From the NCBI GenBank assembly GCA_022820725.1, contig JAJEFA010000020.1, positions 1-64,000 of the forward strand: 64,000 bases of DNA, read 5' to 3'. Below, in pieces: positions 51,530 to 60,347 of the stretch. The notes under the pieces were generated by a model. That model saw only the letters and a program-made list of their open reading frames with translations, did no database searches and was not told where the DNA came from. The position numbers and the translations under genes were made by a program. How positions within the stretch are numbered: the first letter of the stretch is position 1; each line of letters begins with the position of its first letter. The DNA is from Candidatus Binatia bacterium. Lineage in GTDB: Bacteria; Desulfobacterota; Binatia; Bin18.

Positions 51530-52474
51530 ATGAAAGTTGCGGCCGGCCGAGAATTTTTTGTCCGCTTTGGAGAAGCCGCTCAGGCTATTGTGCCAGATCT
51601 GGGCTGGGCCTTGATTGAGCCGGACGGCTCCTGGTCGGCCCCGCCGGATGACTGCGACCTCATCGTGTTAGCCGGTGATGCGTATCGCAAAGCATTCATC
51701 GACGCCACGATACAGCTCCCGCAGCCGCGCTGGGCGCATACCGAAGACGCCGGTACGGACGGCCGTTTTTATGATGCCATGCGAGCCAAAGGCGCGCTCG
51801 TTTCCCACAGTCCTGGTACAAACGCGCCTGAGGTGGCTGAGTTCGCCGTGGGCTTTGTGCTGTGGTCGGCAAAACGGTTTGGGGAACTGTCCGCCCGTCA
51901 ACGCCAGCACCGCTGGCAGGAGGCCAAGCTTGAGAGCCTGAGCGACAAAACCGCTCTGGTCATCGGGCTCGGTGCCATTGGCAGCCGCATTGTCGCCATG
52001 CTCACCGGCTTTGGAATGCGTATCTTCGGCATTCGTCAGTCAGCCCAGCCTGTGGTCGGGGTGGAGCAGCAAGGCACGCTGGCCGACCTGCACCGGTTTC
52101 TTCCCGAGGCCGATTTTGTCATTCTGGCCACTCCGGCTACTCCCCACACGCGCGCACTCATTGGCACAGACGAACTGGCTCTCATGAAATCTTCTGCCAC
52201 CCTGATCAATATCGCGCGCGGGGTCATCGTCGATATGACGGCGCTCAAAGAGGCACTGCGGGTGGGGAGGCTGCGCCACGCCTGCCTTGACGTCCTGCCC
52301 ACTGAACCGTGGCCCGCGGACGACGACTTATGGGATATGCCGAATGTGTTTATCACCCCGCATACGGCCTCAACCTCGCCCCTCTATCTGCCGCGGGTCG
52401 GCGAGCTGTGGCTGGACAATCTCCGGTGTTATGTGCGGGGAGAAGAGCTACGGCATCGGGTTGTGTGGTCGTAA
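51530..52474 (+). CDS. D-isomer 2-hydroxyacid dehydrogenase
   Basis: A 314-residue NAD(P)-dependent dehydrogenase. ATG at 51530 follows AAAGGGAGG, overruling the longer frame. The nucleotide motif is GLGAIGSRI (147-155). Catalytic Arg230 (LINIARGVIVD), Glu259 (PTEPWPADD) and His278 (ITPHTAS) form the family triad. It reduces 2-oxo acids to D-2-hydroxy acids or the reverse (glyoxylate/hydroxypyruvate reductase-like). The N-terminal catalytic domain is short. It is divergent from the LLM gene, and a minus-strand terminator lies just past its stop. Confidence 0.9.
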   Translation: MKVAAGREFFVRFGEAAQAIVPDLGWALIEPDGSWSAPPDDCDLIVLAGDAYRKAFIDATIQLPQPRWAHTEDAGTDGRFYDAMRAKGALVSHSPGTNAPEVAEFAVGFVLWSAKRFGELSARQRQHRWQEAKLESLSDKTALVIGLGAIGSRIVAMLTGFGMRIFGIRQSAQPVVGVEQQGTLADLHRFLPEADFVILATPATPHTRALIGTDELALMKSSATLINIARGVIVDMTALKEALRVGRLRHACLDVLPTEPWPADDDLWDMPNVFITPHTASTSPLYLPRVGELWLDNLRCYVRGEELRHRVVWS

Positions 52475-52498
52475 AAAGGGCAGCCACAGGGGCTGCCC
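52473..52498 (-). terminator. Rho-independent terminator for the minus strand
   Basis: Read on the minus strand, GGGCAGCC and GGCTGCCC pair (8 bp) around a 5-base loop and are followed by TTTTT, overlapping the stop of the convergent plus-strand gene. It closes the CoA-transferase transcript ending at 52511. Confidence 0.82.
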
Positions 52499-52510
52499 CT
52501 ACGGAAGCCT

Positions 52511-53719
52511 CTACAGGACCTCGGCCTCTCGCAATTTTCCTACGTCTTCCCAGGAATAGCCCAACATATCGACCAGAACCTGTTCGGTATGCTCGCCAAA
52601 CTCCGGGGCCGGGGCTTTCGGGTCGGCCGGTGTCTTGCTCAAGATCAGGGGGGAGCCGACGATCTGGGTTTCGCCCCAGGTGGGGTGCGCATAATCCACG
52701 ACATAGTCGTTGGCCTGCATTTGCGGGTCGTCGGGCAGGTCGGTGATATTATTCACCAGCGTATAAATAAAATCGCCGCCGTCTTTCAGGATTTGCATCC
52801 ATTCATCGCGAGGCTTTGAGGCGAAAATTTTATCGACAATAGAGATGATCTCCTCGGCGTTGCGGCCGCGCACCTTCATATTCTCAAAGCGTGGGTCTTT
52901 CTCCAGTTCCGGGATGCCGAGTGTCTTACAGAAATCCGGCCAGTAGCGGTCGGCCTGTGGCATGGCCAGACAGATCCATTTATCGTCCTGACACTTATAG
53001 TGATTCCAGAGTGGGTTTATCGCTTTGGTGCGATAAAAACGCTTGAATTCTTTACCCAGGGTCAGGCGACAGGCCAGATTGAGCCCCTGGAGGGCCATCA
53101 TACTGCCCAGGTGCGAGGTATCGACCTCCTGGCCGACGCCCAGGCGCTCGCGGGCCAACAGGGCCACGGTAATCCCATGGGCCAGCATGATCGCGCCCAT
53201 CTGGTCGGCGATACCCCCGGTAATATTCATGGGATCCATGTCCGGCTCACCTGCCGCGGTCATGACCCCGGACCGGGCCAGGCCCATATAGTCAAAGGAG
53301 GGTTCCCCCGAGTCCGGCCCGTTCGGACCATAGCCGGTTGCGCTGGCATAGATTAGCTTGGGGTTGTGTTTCGAGAGGGTGGCATAGTCGAGACCGAGCT
53401 TGGCCGCCACGCCCTTGCGATAGTTCTGGACAAAGACGTCTGACTGTTCGACCAGCTTATAAACGATTTCTTTCGCCTCGGGCTTCTTGAGGTCGAGCGT
53501 GAGGCTTTTTTTATGGCGGTTGTTGGCTTCAAAATAATAGTTGCGCGCGCCGGTTTTGGCCCCGGCAATTTGCATCACGCCACGCCCAGGGTCGCCCCCC
53601 ACGCGCTCTTCCAGCTTGATGACCTCAGCACCGAGGTCACCGAGCATCATGGTCGCGACCGGTCCCTGCTGCCATATGGTCCAGTCAAGAACACGAATTC
53701 CATCCAGCGGCTTTGCCAT
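52511..53719 (-). CDS. Family III CoA-transferase
   Basis: A 402-residue protein. Markers are GIRVLDWTIWQQGPVATMMLGDLGAEVIKLE, NNRHKKSLTLDLKKPEA and the catalytic Asp172 in GGIADQMGAIMLAHG. The C-terminus holds APEFGEHTEQVLVDMLGYSWEDV. The middle (PLWNHYKCQDDKWICLAM) is the lid that closes over CoA. A ribosome site AAGGAGGGC precedes ATG 53719. It appears monocistronic, with a terminator just downstream. Confidence 0.92.
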   Translation of the reverse strand: MAKPLDGIRVLDWTIWQQGPVATMMLGDLGAEVIKLEERVGGDPGRGVMQIAGAKTGARNYYFEANNRHKKSLTLDLKKPEAKEIVYKLVEQSDVFVQNYRKGVAAKLGLDYATLSKHNPKLIYASATGYGPNGPDSGEPSFDYMGLARSGVMTAAGEPDMDPMNITGGIADQMGAIMLAHGITVALLARERLGVGQEVDTSHLGSMMALQGLNLACRLTLGKEFKRFYRTKAINPLWNHYKCQDDKWICLAMPQADRYWPDFCKTLGIPELEKDPRFENMKVRGRNAEEIISIVDKIFASKPRDEWMQILKDGGDFIYTLVNNITDLPDDPQMQANDYVVDYAHPTWGETQIVGSPLILSKTPADPKAPAPEFGEHTEQVLVDMLGYSWEDVGKLREAEVL

Positions 53720-53864
53720 ACAATGCCCTCCTTAATGATGTGCTTCCTACGCCTGCTTTTCGCTTGTCCGAACTCTAGCACAAGGCCAAGAGGCGAACCA
53801 AGTGAGCGGAACAAAAAAGACCGCTCAAAGAAAGGACGCCGTGAGGAATTGGAAGAAAAGCCGC

Positions 53865-54002
53865 TTATTTTTTCTGCGACTCCCGAAATCGGTCGGAGAC
53901 GCTCTTCATCTGATCGCGGAGTTTCATCAGTAGATCACCATTACCGTACAGAATAAATACAGTGGCCGCGACCGCGCCAACAATAAACCCAAACCAGAAC
54001 AT
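53865..54002 (-). CDS. Small single-span membrane protein, 45 aa
   Basis: ATG at 54002 follows a perfect AGGAGG with 8-base spacing, and the frame runs 45 codons to TAA at 53865. The product has an N-terminal hydrophobic helix (FWFGFIVGAVAATVFILYG) and a charged amphipathic tail (KLRDQMKSVSDRFRESQKK). No family is recognised. The strong ribosome site and sensible topology argue that it is real. It lies between the CoA-transferase and the alpha/beta hydrolase, both also on the minus strand. Confidence 0.7.
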   Translation of the reverse strand: MFWFGFIVGAVAATVFILYGNGDLLMKLRDQMKSVSDRFRESQKK

Positions 54003-54063
54003 GGACCCTACCTCCTATGCCGCCAGCACCTGAAGAGCATCCACTCTGAACGCTCTTCGTGAA

Positions 54064-54897
54064 TCAGACGGAAGCCTTGCTTGTCTCGTGCAGGAAAGTG
54101 GTCACCGTGTCAAGAAAGGTCGCGGGCTGGTCGAGAAAAACATGGTGTCCGGCCTGGGGAATTTCGATCCCTGTAGCCTGCGGACAGGCATGGGCCAGAT
54201 GGGCTAAGCGTTCAGCCGAGAGCGTCTTGCTGTACTGGCCCCGGATGAACAGGATGGGGCAAGCGATGCGTGCGAGCTGCGGCTCCAGGTCGTACGGTTG
54301 GCGGACCATGGCCGCACGATCGCTTTTCAGGTGAAAACGTCCTGTGTGGTCAGGTCTCACACTGTGTCGGGCAATATATCTCAGCAGCTTGGGCGTTGCC
54401 CGTGTCTCTGCCGGCAGCAAGCGAAATCGAGTGTAGACATCGGCCTCGGTGGAGTACACCGGCGGTGGCAGGGAACGCAGCAGCCGCATCGTGCGACTCG
54501 GGCGCAGCCGGGGTCCGATATCAACAATGACGAATACGCCACGGTTCACTGTCACTGTCGTGGCGTAACAGAGTGCTACAAAGCCACCGAGTGAGTGACC
54601 TATCAGAGCGGGAGTATCGAGCTCAAGAGTGGTGATAACTCCTTCAAGGTCCGCGACGTAATCTGTGATCTCGTAGGCGGGCGGGTGCACCCAGGCACTT
54701 TCTCCATGACCACGGAGATCAAGGGCAAGCACGCGGTGCGTCCGTGCCAGCGCCGGGGCAACATGGTCCCACCAGTGGGCATGAGCCGAGCCTCCGTGAA
54801 GCAGGATGAGTACGGGATTCCTTACCTTGCCCCATTCAAGATAATGCAGGGCAAGGCCGTTCACGCGTATGAAGCGGCTCGTGGGGGCATGGCGCAT
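54064..54897 (-). CDS. Alpha/beta hydrolase
   Basis: A 277-residue serine hydrolase (ATG 54897 taken; an in-frame GTG at 54903 is equally possible, and neither has a strong ribosome site). The oxyanion HGG lies in LLHGGSAHAHWWD, the nucleophile Ser102 in IGHSLGG, and the likely His in QAGHHVFLDQP. An Asp in CPILFIRGQYSK-type position is not obvious. The family includes esterases, C-C hydrolases of meta-cleavage pathways and haloperoxidases. It is divergent from ftsH. Confidence 0.86.
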   Translation of the reverse strand: MRHAPTSRFIRVNGLALHYLEWGKVRNPVLILLHGGSAHAHWWDHVAPALARTHRVLALDLRGHGESAWVHPPAYEITDYVADLEGVITTLELDTPALIGHSLGGFVALCYATTVTVNRGVFVIVDIGPRLRPSRTMRLLRSLPPPVYSTEADVYTRFRLLPAETRATPKLLRYIARHSVRPDHTGRFHLKSDRAAMVRQPYDLEPQLARIACPILFIRGQYSKTLSAERLAHLAHACPQATGIEIPQAGHHVFLDQPATFLDTVTTFLHETSKASV

Positions 54898-55031
54898 GGG
54901 CACTGACTATTGCCCGGCGCAGATGAAAGTGCAAGGTGATTGCCGCGTCCTGACATCGAGCGCAGGGCTCCGTCGGCAGAAAGGTAACGTTGGCTAGGCA
55001 GTCGGTTTTGGCGCGCTATAATGAAGCAGTC

Positions 55032-56879
55032 ATGGACAAAAAGACAAAGTTTAACATCTGGTATCTTTTTATTGCGCTCTGGGGTGTTGTCATCCTGCAT
55101 AGCGTCTGGATGCAGGCGACCCGTATTGAACAGATCCCCTACAGCCAGTTTCAGGAATACTTGAATGACGGTCGCATCACAGAGATTCGTATCTCGGAGC
55201 ACTATATCCAAGGCACGCTCAAAGATCCTGTTGAAGGACATCCCAGCCAGTTCGTGACGGTCCGGGTAGCACCCGACTTGGCCGAGCAACTCGCCACCCG
55301 CGAGATCCGCTTCGCCGGGGAGATTGAGAGCACTTTTATTAGTGACTTGCTGTCCTGGATTTTGCCCGTCCTGCTATTCTTTGGCGTCTGGCTGATTCTG
55401 ATGAGGCGGATGGCCCAGCGTGGCGGTTTCGGTGGCGGTTTTATGTCGATCGGGAAGAGTAAAGCCAAGATTTACATGGAGCAGGATGTCAAAGTCCGCT
55501 TCACAGATGTGGCTGGAGTTGAAGAAGCCAAGACGGAACTCCAGGAAGTCATTGAATTTCTGAAGACGCCGGAAAAATTCAGTCGGCTTGGGGGGAAAAT
55601 CCCGAAAGGCATTTTGCTGGTCGGACCGCCGGGGACCGGAAAAACCCTGCTGGCCAAGGCGGTGGCGGGAGAAGCCCAGGTGCCGTTTTTCTCGATCAGT
55701 GGTTCCGAGTTTGTGGAGATGTTTGTCGGCGTCGGGGCGGCCCGCGTCCGAGACCTGTTTACCCAGGCCAAAGAAAAAGCCCCCTGCATTATTTTCATGG
55801 ATGAACTGGACGCCCTGGGCAAGGCGCGTGGCATGGGACCCGTCTCGCACGATGAGCGGGAACAGACTCTGAACCAGCTACTCGTGGAGATGGACGGGTT
55901 TGATCAACGGGCCGGTGTCATCCTCATGGCGGCCACCAACCGGCCTGAGATCCTGGACCAAGCCCTGCTGCGGGCCGGACGCTTTGACCGCAACGTGGTG
56001 GTAGACCGTCCGGACAAAACCGGCCGGCTGGCCATTCTTCAGGTGCACGCCCGCGCTGTTCCCCTTGAAGCTGAAACCGACCTGGAAGTGATTGCTGCTA
56101 TGACCCCAGGCTTCGCCGGCGCAGACCTGGCTAACATCGTCAACGAATCGGCACTGCTGGCGGTCCGACGCGGCAAGGACACGGTGGGCTTACCCGAACT
56201 CCAGGAAGCGGTTGAGCGGGTGATTGCCGGACTGGAAAAGAAGAATCGGGTCCTCGGCCAAAAAGAAAAGGCGCGCGTCGCCCACCATGAGATCGGACAT
56301 GCGTTAGCGGGCATGTCGTTACCGGGGTCGGACGAAGTGCAAAAGATTTCAATTATTCCGCGCGGTGTGGCGGCTTTAGGCTATACCCTCCAACTGCCGA
56401 GCGAAGATCGATTTTTGATGACCAAATCCGAGTTGGAAAACAAGATTGCCGTGCTCCTCGGTGGTCGGGTGGCCGAAGAGCTGATTTACCAGGAAATTTC
56501 GACTGGAGCCCGGGACGATCTGCTCAAAGCAACTGACACAGCCAAGAGCATGGTTAAAGCCTACGGCATGAGCGACAAACTCGGTCAGCAAAGCTTTGAC
56601 CAGGAGCGCCCGCCCATGTTCCTGCAAAACGGCCAACCGCACGGGCCGGGCGACTACAGCGAGGAGACCGCCCGGGAGATCGATAATGAGGTCCGCCGTA
56701 TTATCGAGGAACAACACGTGCGTATCACCAGGATACTGAAGGCGAAGCTCCCCATTCTGCGTCAGGCCGCCCAGGTCCTGTTAGAGAAAGAGACCATCTC
56801 CGGGGAAGAACTGGAACGAATTGTCGCCCAGTTCGAGCGGCAGCCTGAGGTAGCCCAGACGGCAGTCGAGGTGGACTGA
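55032..56879 (+). CDS. ftsH: ATP-dependent zinc metalloprotease FtsH
   Basis: A 615-residue membrane AAA+ protease. Two transmembrane helices (about 8-27 and 104-124) flank a short periplasmic domain. Walker A is GPPGTGKT (198-205), Walker B IIFMDELD, and the second region of homology ATNRPEILDQALLRAGRFDR. The zinc site HEIGH (419-423; usually HEAGH) has its third ligand in TGARDDL (D496). It degrades misfolded and regulatory membrane proteins as a hexamer. An in-frame TTG at 54990 behind AAAGG would add 14 residues; a TATAAT at 55017 next to ATG 55032 would instead give a nearly leaderless mRNA. It is probably a second FtsH copy, since no housekeeping neighbours such as tilS or folP are present. 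Confidence 0.95.
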   Translation: MDKKTKFNIWYLFIALWGVVILHSVWMQATRIEQIPYSQFQEYLNDGRITEIRISEHYIQGTLKDPVEGHPSQFVTVRVAPDLAEQLATREIRFAGEIESTFISDLLSWILPVLLFFGVWLILMRRMAQRGGFGGGFMSIGKSKAKIYMEQDVKVRFTDVAGVEEAKTELQEVIEFLKTPEKFSRLGGKIPKGILLVGPPGTGKTLLAKAVAGEAQVPFFSISGSEFVEMFVGVGAARVRDLFTQAKEKAPCIIFMDELDALGKARGMGPVSHDEREQTLNQLLVEMDGFDQRAGVILMAATNRPEILDQALLRAGRFDRNVVVDRPDKTGRLAILQVHARAVPLEAETDLEVIAAMTPGFAGADLANIVNESALLAVRRGKDTVGLPELQEAVERVIAGLEKKNRVLGQKEKARVAHHEIGHALAGMSLPGSDEVQKISIIPRGVAALGYTLQLPSEDRFLMTKSELENKIAVLLGGRVAEELIYQEISTGARDDLLKATDTAKSMVKAYGMSDKLGQQSFDQERPPMFLQNGQPHGPGDYSEETAREIDNEVRRIIEEQHVRITRILKAKLPILRQAAQVLLEKETISGEELERIVAQFERQPEVAQTAVEVD

Positions 56880-56980
56880 GTGTTGCAGCAGGAAGATGCC
56901 CCTCTTGCCAGCCGCGGGGAAGGGCAGTATCTGTCCTGCTGGGTGCCTGGCGCACTGGAGGAGTCAAAAAGGAGGGCATC

Positions 56981-58147
56981 ATGAGCAAGGAAGCGTTTAC
57001 GGTCTCTGTCCCGGATGAGGTATTGACGGACCTGCGGGAACGGCTGGCAAAGGTACGTTGGCCGGGCGAGTTTGCCAACGAACAGTGGGCGTACGGGACG
57101 AATCAAGCCTATCTCCAGGAATTGGTCGAATACTGGCGTACCGACTACGACTGGCGCGCGCGGGAGCGCGAGATGAACGCCTTCTCCCATTATAGGACGA
57201 CGATTGAGGGGGTGCCGATTCATTTTATCCATGAGCCGGGAAAAGGTCCGAATCCGACGCCGCTGATTCTGAGCCACGGTTGGCCGTGGACCTTCTGGGA
57301 CTTTCAGAAAGTCATTCGGCCGCTAGCCGATCCGGCCGCGTTTGGTGGCGACCCGAGCGATGCGTTTGATGTGGTTGTGCCGTCCCTGCCGGGGTATGGA
57401 TTTTCCACCCCGCTGACGACCCCAGGCATCAATTTCTGGCGAACGGCCGACCTGTGGCGCGGGCTTATGCAAGATGTCCTGGGCTATGAAAAATTCGCCG
57501 CTCAGGGCGGAGACTGGGGCGCGCTCATTACCGCCCAGCTTGGACATAAATATGCCGAGCATCTGCTCGGCTGTCATGTCAACCTCATGGTTCCGCTGGA
57601 TGTTTTTGTCGGCCCCATGCCCGAGGCGTCCGAATATGGTCCGGGAGAGGAAGGCTGGTACGAGAAAAATCTGAACTTTTTTACTGCCGAGAGTGGCTAT
57701 TCCGCCTTGCAGACCACCAAGCCACAGACCCTGGCCTTTGCCCTGAATGACTCGCCGGTCGGGCTGTGCGCCTGGATCCTGGAAAAGCGCCGCACCTGGA
57801 GCGACTGCAACGGGGATGTTGAAAAACGTTTCAGCAAGGATGATCTGTGTACCACGATGACGTTATACTGGATCACCCAGAGTTTTGGCACGTCTGCGCG
57901 CTATTATTATGAAGCCACGCATAACCCCTGGCCGCCGTCGCATGAGAAGACACCGGTTGTCCAGGCACCGACCGGCATTGCCGTTTTTTCAGAAGAAGTT
58001 ATTCTCATGCCGCGCAAGTGGGCCGAAGGGTATTACAATTTACAGCGGTGGACGCCCATGCCCTCGGGTGGACATTTCGCGCCAATGGAAGAGCCCGAAC
58101 TCTTGGTCGATGATATTCGCGCCTTCTTCCGCTCACTCAGAGCATAA
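56981..58147 (+). CDS. Epoxide hydrolase (EHN plus alpha/beta hydrolase)
   Basis: A 388-residue paralogue of the enzyme at 3643, with AAAAAGGAGGG before the ATG. HGWP at 99-102, nucleophile Asp178 in AAQGGDWGAL and His365 in GGHFAPMEEPE are all present. The EHN domain carries YDWRARE. It begins 101 bases after ftsH and is followed after 38 bases by a CoxG-like gene. Two near-identical layouts (this and 3643) plus a more distant one (23000) suggest expansion to handle several epoxides. Confidence 0.9.
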   Translation: MSKEAFTVSVPDEVLTDLRERLAKVRWPGEFANEQWAYGTNQAYLQELVEYWRTDYDWRAREREMNAFSHYRTTIEGVPIHFIHEPGKGPNPTPLILSHGWPWTFWDFQKVIRPLADPAAFGGDPSDAFDVVVPSLPGYGFSTPLTTPGINFWRTADLWRGLMQDVLGYEKFAAQGGDWGALITAQLGHKYAEHLLGCHVNLMVPLDVFVGPMPEASEYGPGEEGWYEKNLNFFTAESGYSALQTTKPQTLAFALNDSPVGLCAWILEKRRTWSDCNGDVEKRFSKDDLCTTMTLYWITQSFGTSARYYYEATHNPWPPSHEKTPVVQAPTGIAVFSEEVILMPRKWAEGYYNLQRWTPMPSGGHFAPMEEPELLVDDIRAFFRSLRA

Positions 58148-58185
58148 GCGGTCAGGAGTGGGCCCGCACGAACAGGACAATACCT

Positions 58186-58716
58186 ATGAAACTCAACGGA
58201 ACCCGAACCATTCCCGCCTCCCAACAGAAGGTGTGGAATTTCCTGACCGACCCAAACCAACTCGCCAAGTGTATGCCCGGTTGTGAGAGTCTGACAGAGA
58301 GCGGCGAGAATGAGTACAGCGGGGAGATCAAGGTGGGCGTGGCCGCGGTCAAAGGCGTCTACAACGGTACCGTCAAGATGGAGGATATCCAGCCGCCCTC
58401 GCATTACAAGCTCAGCCTTGATGGGAAGGGTAAGCAGGGCTTTCTCAAGGGGACGGGCACGGTTGATTTAGCCGAGCAAAACGGCCAGACCATACTGACC
58501 TATCACGGCGACGTGCAGATCGGCGGGCTGCTGGCCAGCGTCGGACAACGCCTGGTGGACGGTGCGGCGAAGATGCTGATCGGTCAGTTCTTCAGGGCCA
58601 TGGAGACCGAAATTCAAACCCTGCCCGATGAGGTTAAATCCGGGAAACGGGAAGGGCTGTGGCGGACTTTTGTCAGATGGCTGAGCAGTCTGTTTGGAAA
58701 AGGAAGCACCGCGTAA
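58186..58716 (+). CDS. CoxG-like SRPBCC protein
   Basis: A 176-residue protein of the SRPBCC (START-like) fold in the carbon-monoxide-dehydrogenase subunit G group. Visible features are MKLNGTRTIPASQQKVWNFLTDPNQLAKCMPGCES, then GEIKVGVAAVKGVYNGTVKM, and a C-terminal amphipathic helix before LSSLFGKGSTA. In CO dehydrogenase systems CoxG recruits the enzyme to the membrane, but no coxLMS genes are here, so the CO link is not supported. The family may bind a hydrophobic ligand. It follows the epoxide hydrolase. Confidence 0.86.
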   Translation: MKLNGTRTIPASQQKVWNFLTDPNQLAKCMPGCESLTESGENEYSGEIKVGVAAVKGVYNGTVKMEDIQPPSHYKLSLDGKGKQGFLKGTGTVDLAEQNGQTILTYHGDVQIGGLLASVGQRLVDGAAKMLIGQFFRAMETEIQTLPDEVKSGKREGLWRTFVRWLSSLFGKGSTA

Positions 58717-58729
58717 CCACCGTACCACT

Positions 58730-59587
58730 GTGAATACGCACTTCAAAATCGGCATTGCCCAGATCAGCCCGCGTCTCGGAGATGTTGCCGCCAACCTGAC
58801 TCTCTACGAGCAGGCGATTGTCCGCGCCAGGAACGAGCACGTTGAATTTCTCATTTTTCCCGAGTTGAGTCTGACCGGCTATCACTTGCGGGACATGGTG
58901 GCGACGGTTGCCCTGCGTCAAGACGCGCCGGAGTTCGTCCAACTGCGGGAGCTGAGCAAATCAGTGGCCTGTCTGGCTGGGCTGGTCGAAGAGAGCCCGG
59001 ACTTTTGTTTTTATAATGCCGCCGTTTATCTCAGTGCGGGAGAGGTCCGCCACGTTCATCGCAAGGTCTACCTGCCGACCTATGGCATGTTTGACGAGCA
59101 GCGCTATTTCGCACGCGGGGATAGCGTGCGTGCCTTTGATACCCCGTACGGGCGCGCGGCAACCCTGGTGTGCGAAGACCTGTGGCATCCGTCCACGGCG
59201 TATATTGCGACCCTGGATCAGGCTCTGATGCTCATCTGTCCGTCGTCCAGCCCGCTCCGCGGCATTGCTGACAATAGGGAGCGGGACGAGAACGCGCGCT
59301 ATTGGGAGGCGCTGAATCGCGTCTATGCCGAAACCTTTGGGGTGTTTGTGATCTACGCCAATCGGGTCGGCTTTGAAGACGGAGTGGGGTTCTGGGGTGG
59401 CTCAGAGGTGATTGATCCTTTTGGACAGTGTATTGCCAAGGGAAGCTATTACGAGGAAGATTTCGTGACCGCGGACATCAGCCTCGATGTCGTCCGGCGC
59501 AAGCGCGTCGCGGCACCGCTCTTGCGGGATGAGGATATCGACCTGACGATTAACGAATTACTACGGATACGTGGACGGAGACAATAA
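58730..59587 (+). CDS. Carbon-nitrogen hydrolase (nitrilase superfamily)
   Basis: A 285-residue protein with the nitrilase triad: Glu45 (FPELSLTG), Lys112 (HRKVYLPTYG) and Cys148 (VCEDLWHPS), the last in a NAD+-synthetase-amidase-like context (CEDLW). The start is unsure: GTG 58730 fits the domain border, while TTG 58694 would overlap the CoxG stop. Neither has a good ribosome site, so coupling is likely. It should hydrolyse an amide or nitrile. It lies between CoxG-like and SnoaL-like genes in one direction. Confidence 0.87.
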   Translation: MNTHFKIGIAQISPRLGDVAANLTLYEQAIVRARNEHVEFLIFPELSLTGYHLRDMVATVALRQDAPEFVQLRELSKSVACLAGLVEESPDFCFYNAAVYLSAGEVRHVHRKVYLPTYGMFDEQRYFARGDSVRAFDTPYGRAATLVCEDLWHPSTAYIATLDQALMLICPSSSPLRGIADNRERDENARYWEALNRVYAETFGVFVIYANRVGFEDGVGFWGGSEVIDPFGQCIAKGSYYEEDFVTADISLDVVRRKRVAAPLLRDEDIDLTINELLRIRGRRQ

Positions 59588-59609
59588 AGCCGCAACAGGA
59601 GGATCGAGC

Positions 59610-60062
59610 ATGTCTTACGCGGACGACGTTATCGCCATTCAGCAACTGCTTCATACTTACTGCCATGTGGTAGACCGTGGCACGGTAGACGAAATCGCCG
59701 ACCTGTTTCATACCGACGCGGTTCTGCTTCCGGCATACGAAAGCGACAAGCGCTACGAGGGCCGCGACGCCGTGAAAGGCTGGTATGCCAACTACGATAA
59801 TACGCTGCGGAACGGCGTGCGCTTTCTGCGCCATAAAATAGAGTCGCCCGTAATTGAAGTATCGGGTAACGAAGCCACTTCAACCTGCTATCTGGATGCC
59901 GACGCCATCACAAAGTCGACGAATAAGCCCATGATCGTCTTTGGTCGCTATGATGACAAACTCATCAAAGACGAAGGTCGCTGGTGGTTTAAGGAGCGTA
60001 AGATCATTACCTACTACAGCCTGCCGGCCAACGAATATACACCCGGACGCGGGGCAGAGTAG
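59610..60062 (+). CDS. SnoaL/NTF2-like protein
   Basis: A 150-residue protein; ATG 59610 follows ACAGGAGGA. It has the SnoaL_4 opening (DDVIAIQQLLHTYCHVVDRGTVDEIADLFHTDAVL), KRYEGRDAVKGW, and strands ending GRWWFKERKIITYY. The fold hosts ketosteroid isomerases, dehydratases and epoxide hydrolases, and could also be a binding protein. It is 22 bases after the nitrilase gene. Unlike the copy at 22308 it is unbroken, and it has Val where that one has TGA. Confidence 0.87.
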   Translation: MSYADDVIAIQQLLHTYCHVVDRGTVDEIADLFHTDAVLLPAYESDKRYEGRDAVKGWYANYDNTLRNGVRFLRHKIESPVIEVSGNEATSTCYLDADAITKSTNKPMIVFGRYDDKLIKDEGRWWFKERKIITYYSLPANEYTPGRGAE

Positions 60063-60347
60063 CTCCAGCTAGTATCTCCTCCTTTCCTCGGTCCAGGCGC
60101 TCTCCTACTCAGCACCGGCTAAAACCGTTCTCGACGGTGGCTCCCTTGCCCTCACCGCTGGGACAAGAGTGAGTGACTCTGGGAGCAATCTGTCTGGGAA
60201 TGGACAGCCGTTTTCCGAAAAGGTGAAGCAGTCCAATACGAAGCTCGCCTGGCGGGAAAGACGCCGTTGAGCAAGCTTGGTTGACGTTGCGCGGCCACGC
60301 AAGATAGGTTGCTGCGCACCGCTTTGATCCAGGGAGTGGGCGTATCT

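Noticed and set aside
60063..60347. Gene or regulator upstream of etfBA
   Set aside because: Only shadow frames are present. A weak TTGACG followed by GATAGG was seen but is too poor to call a promoter.
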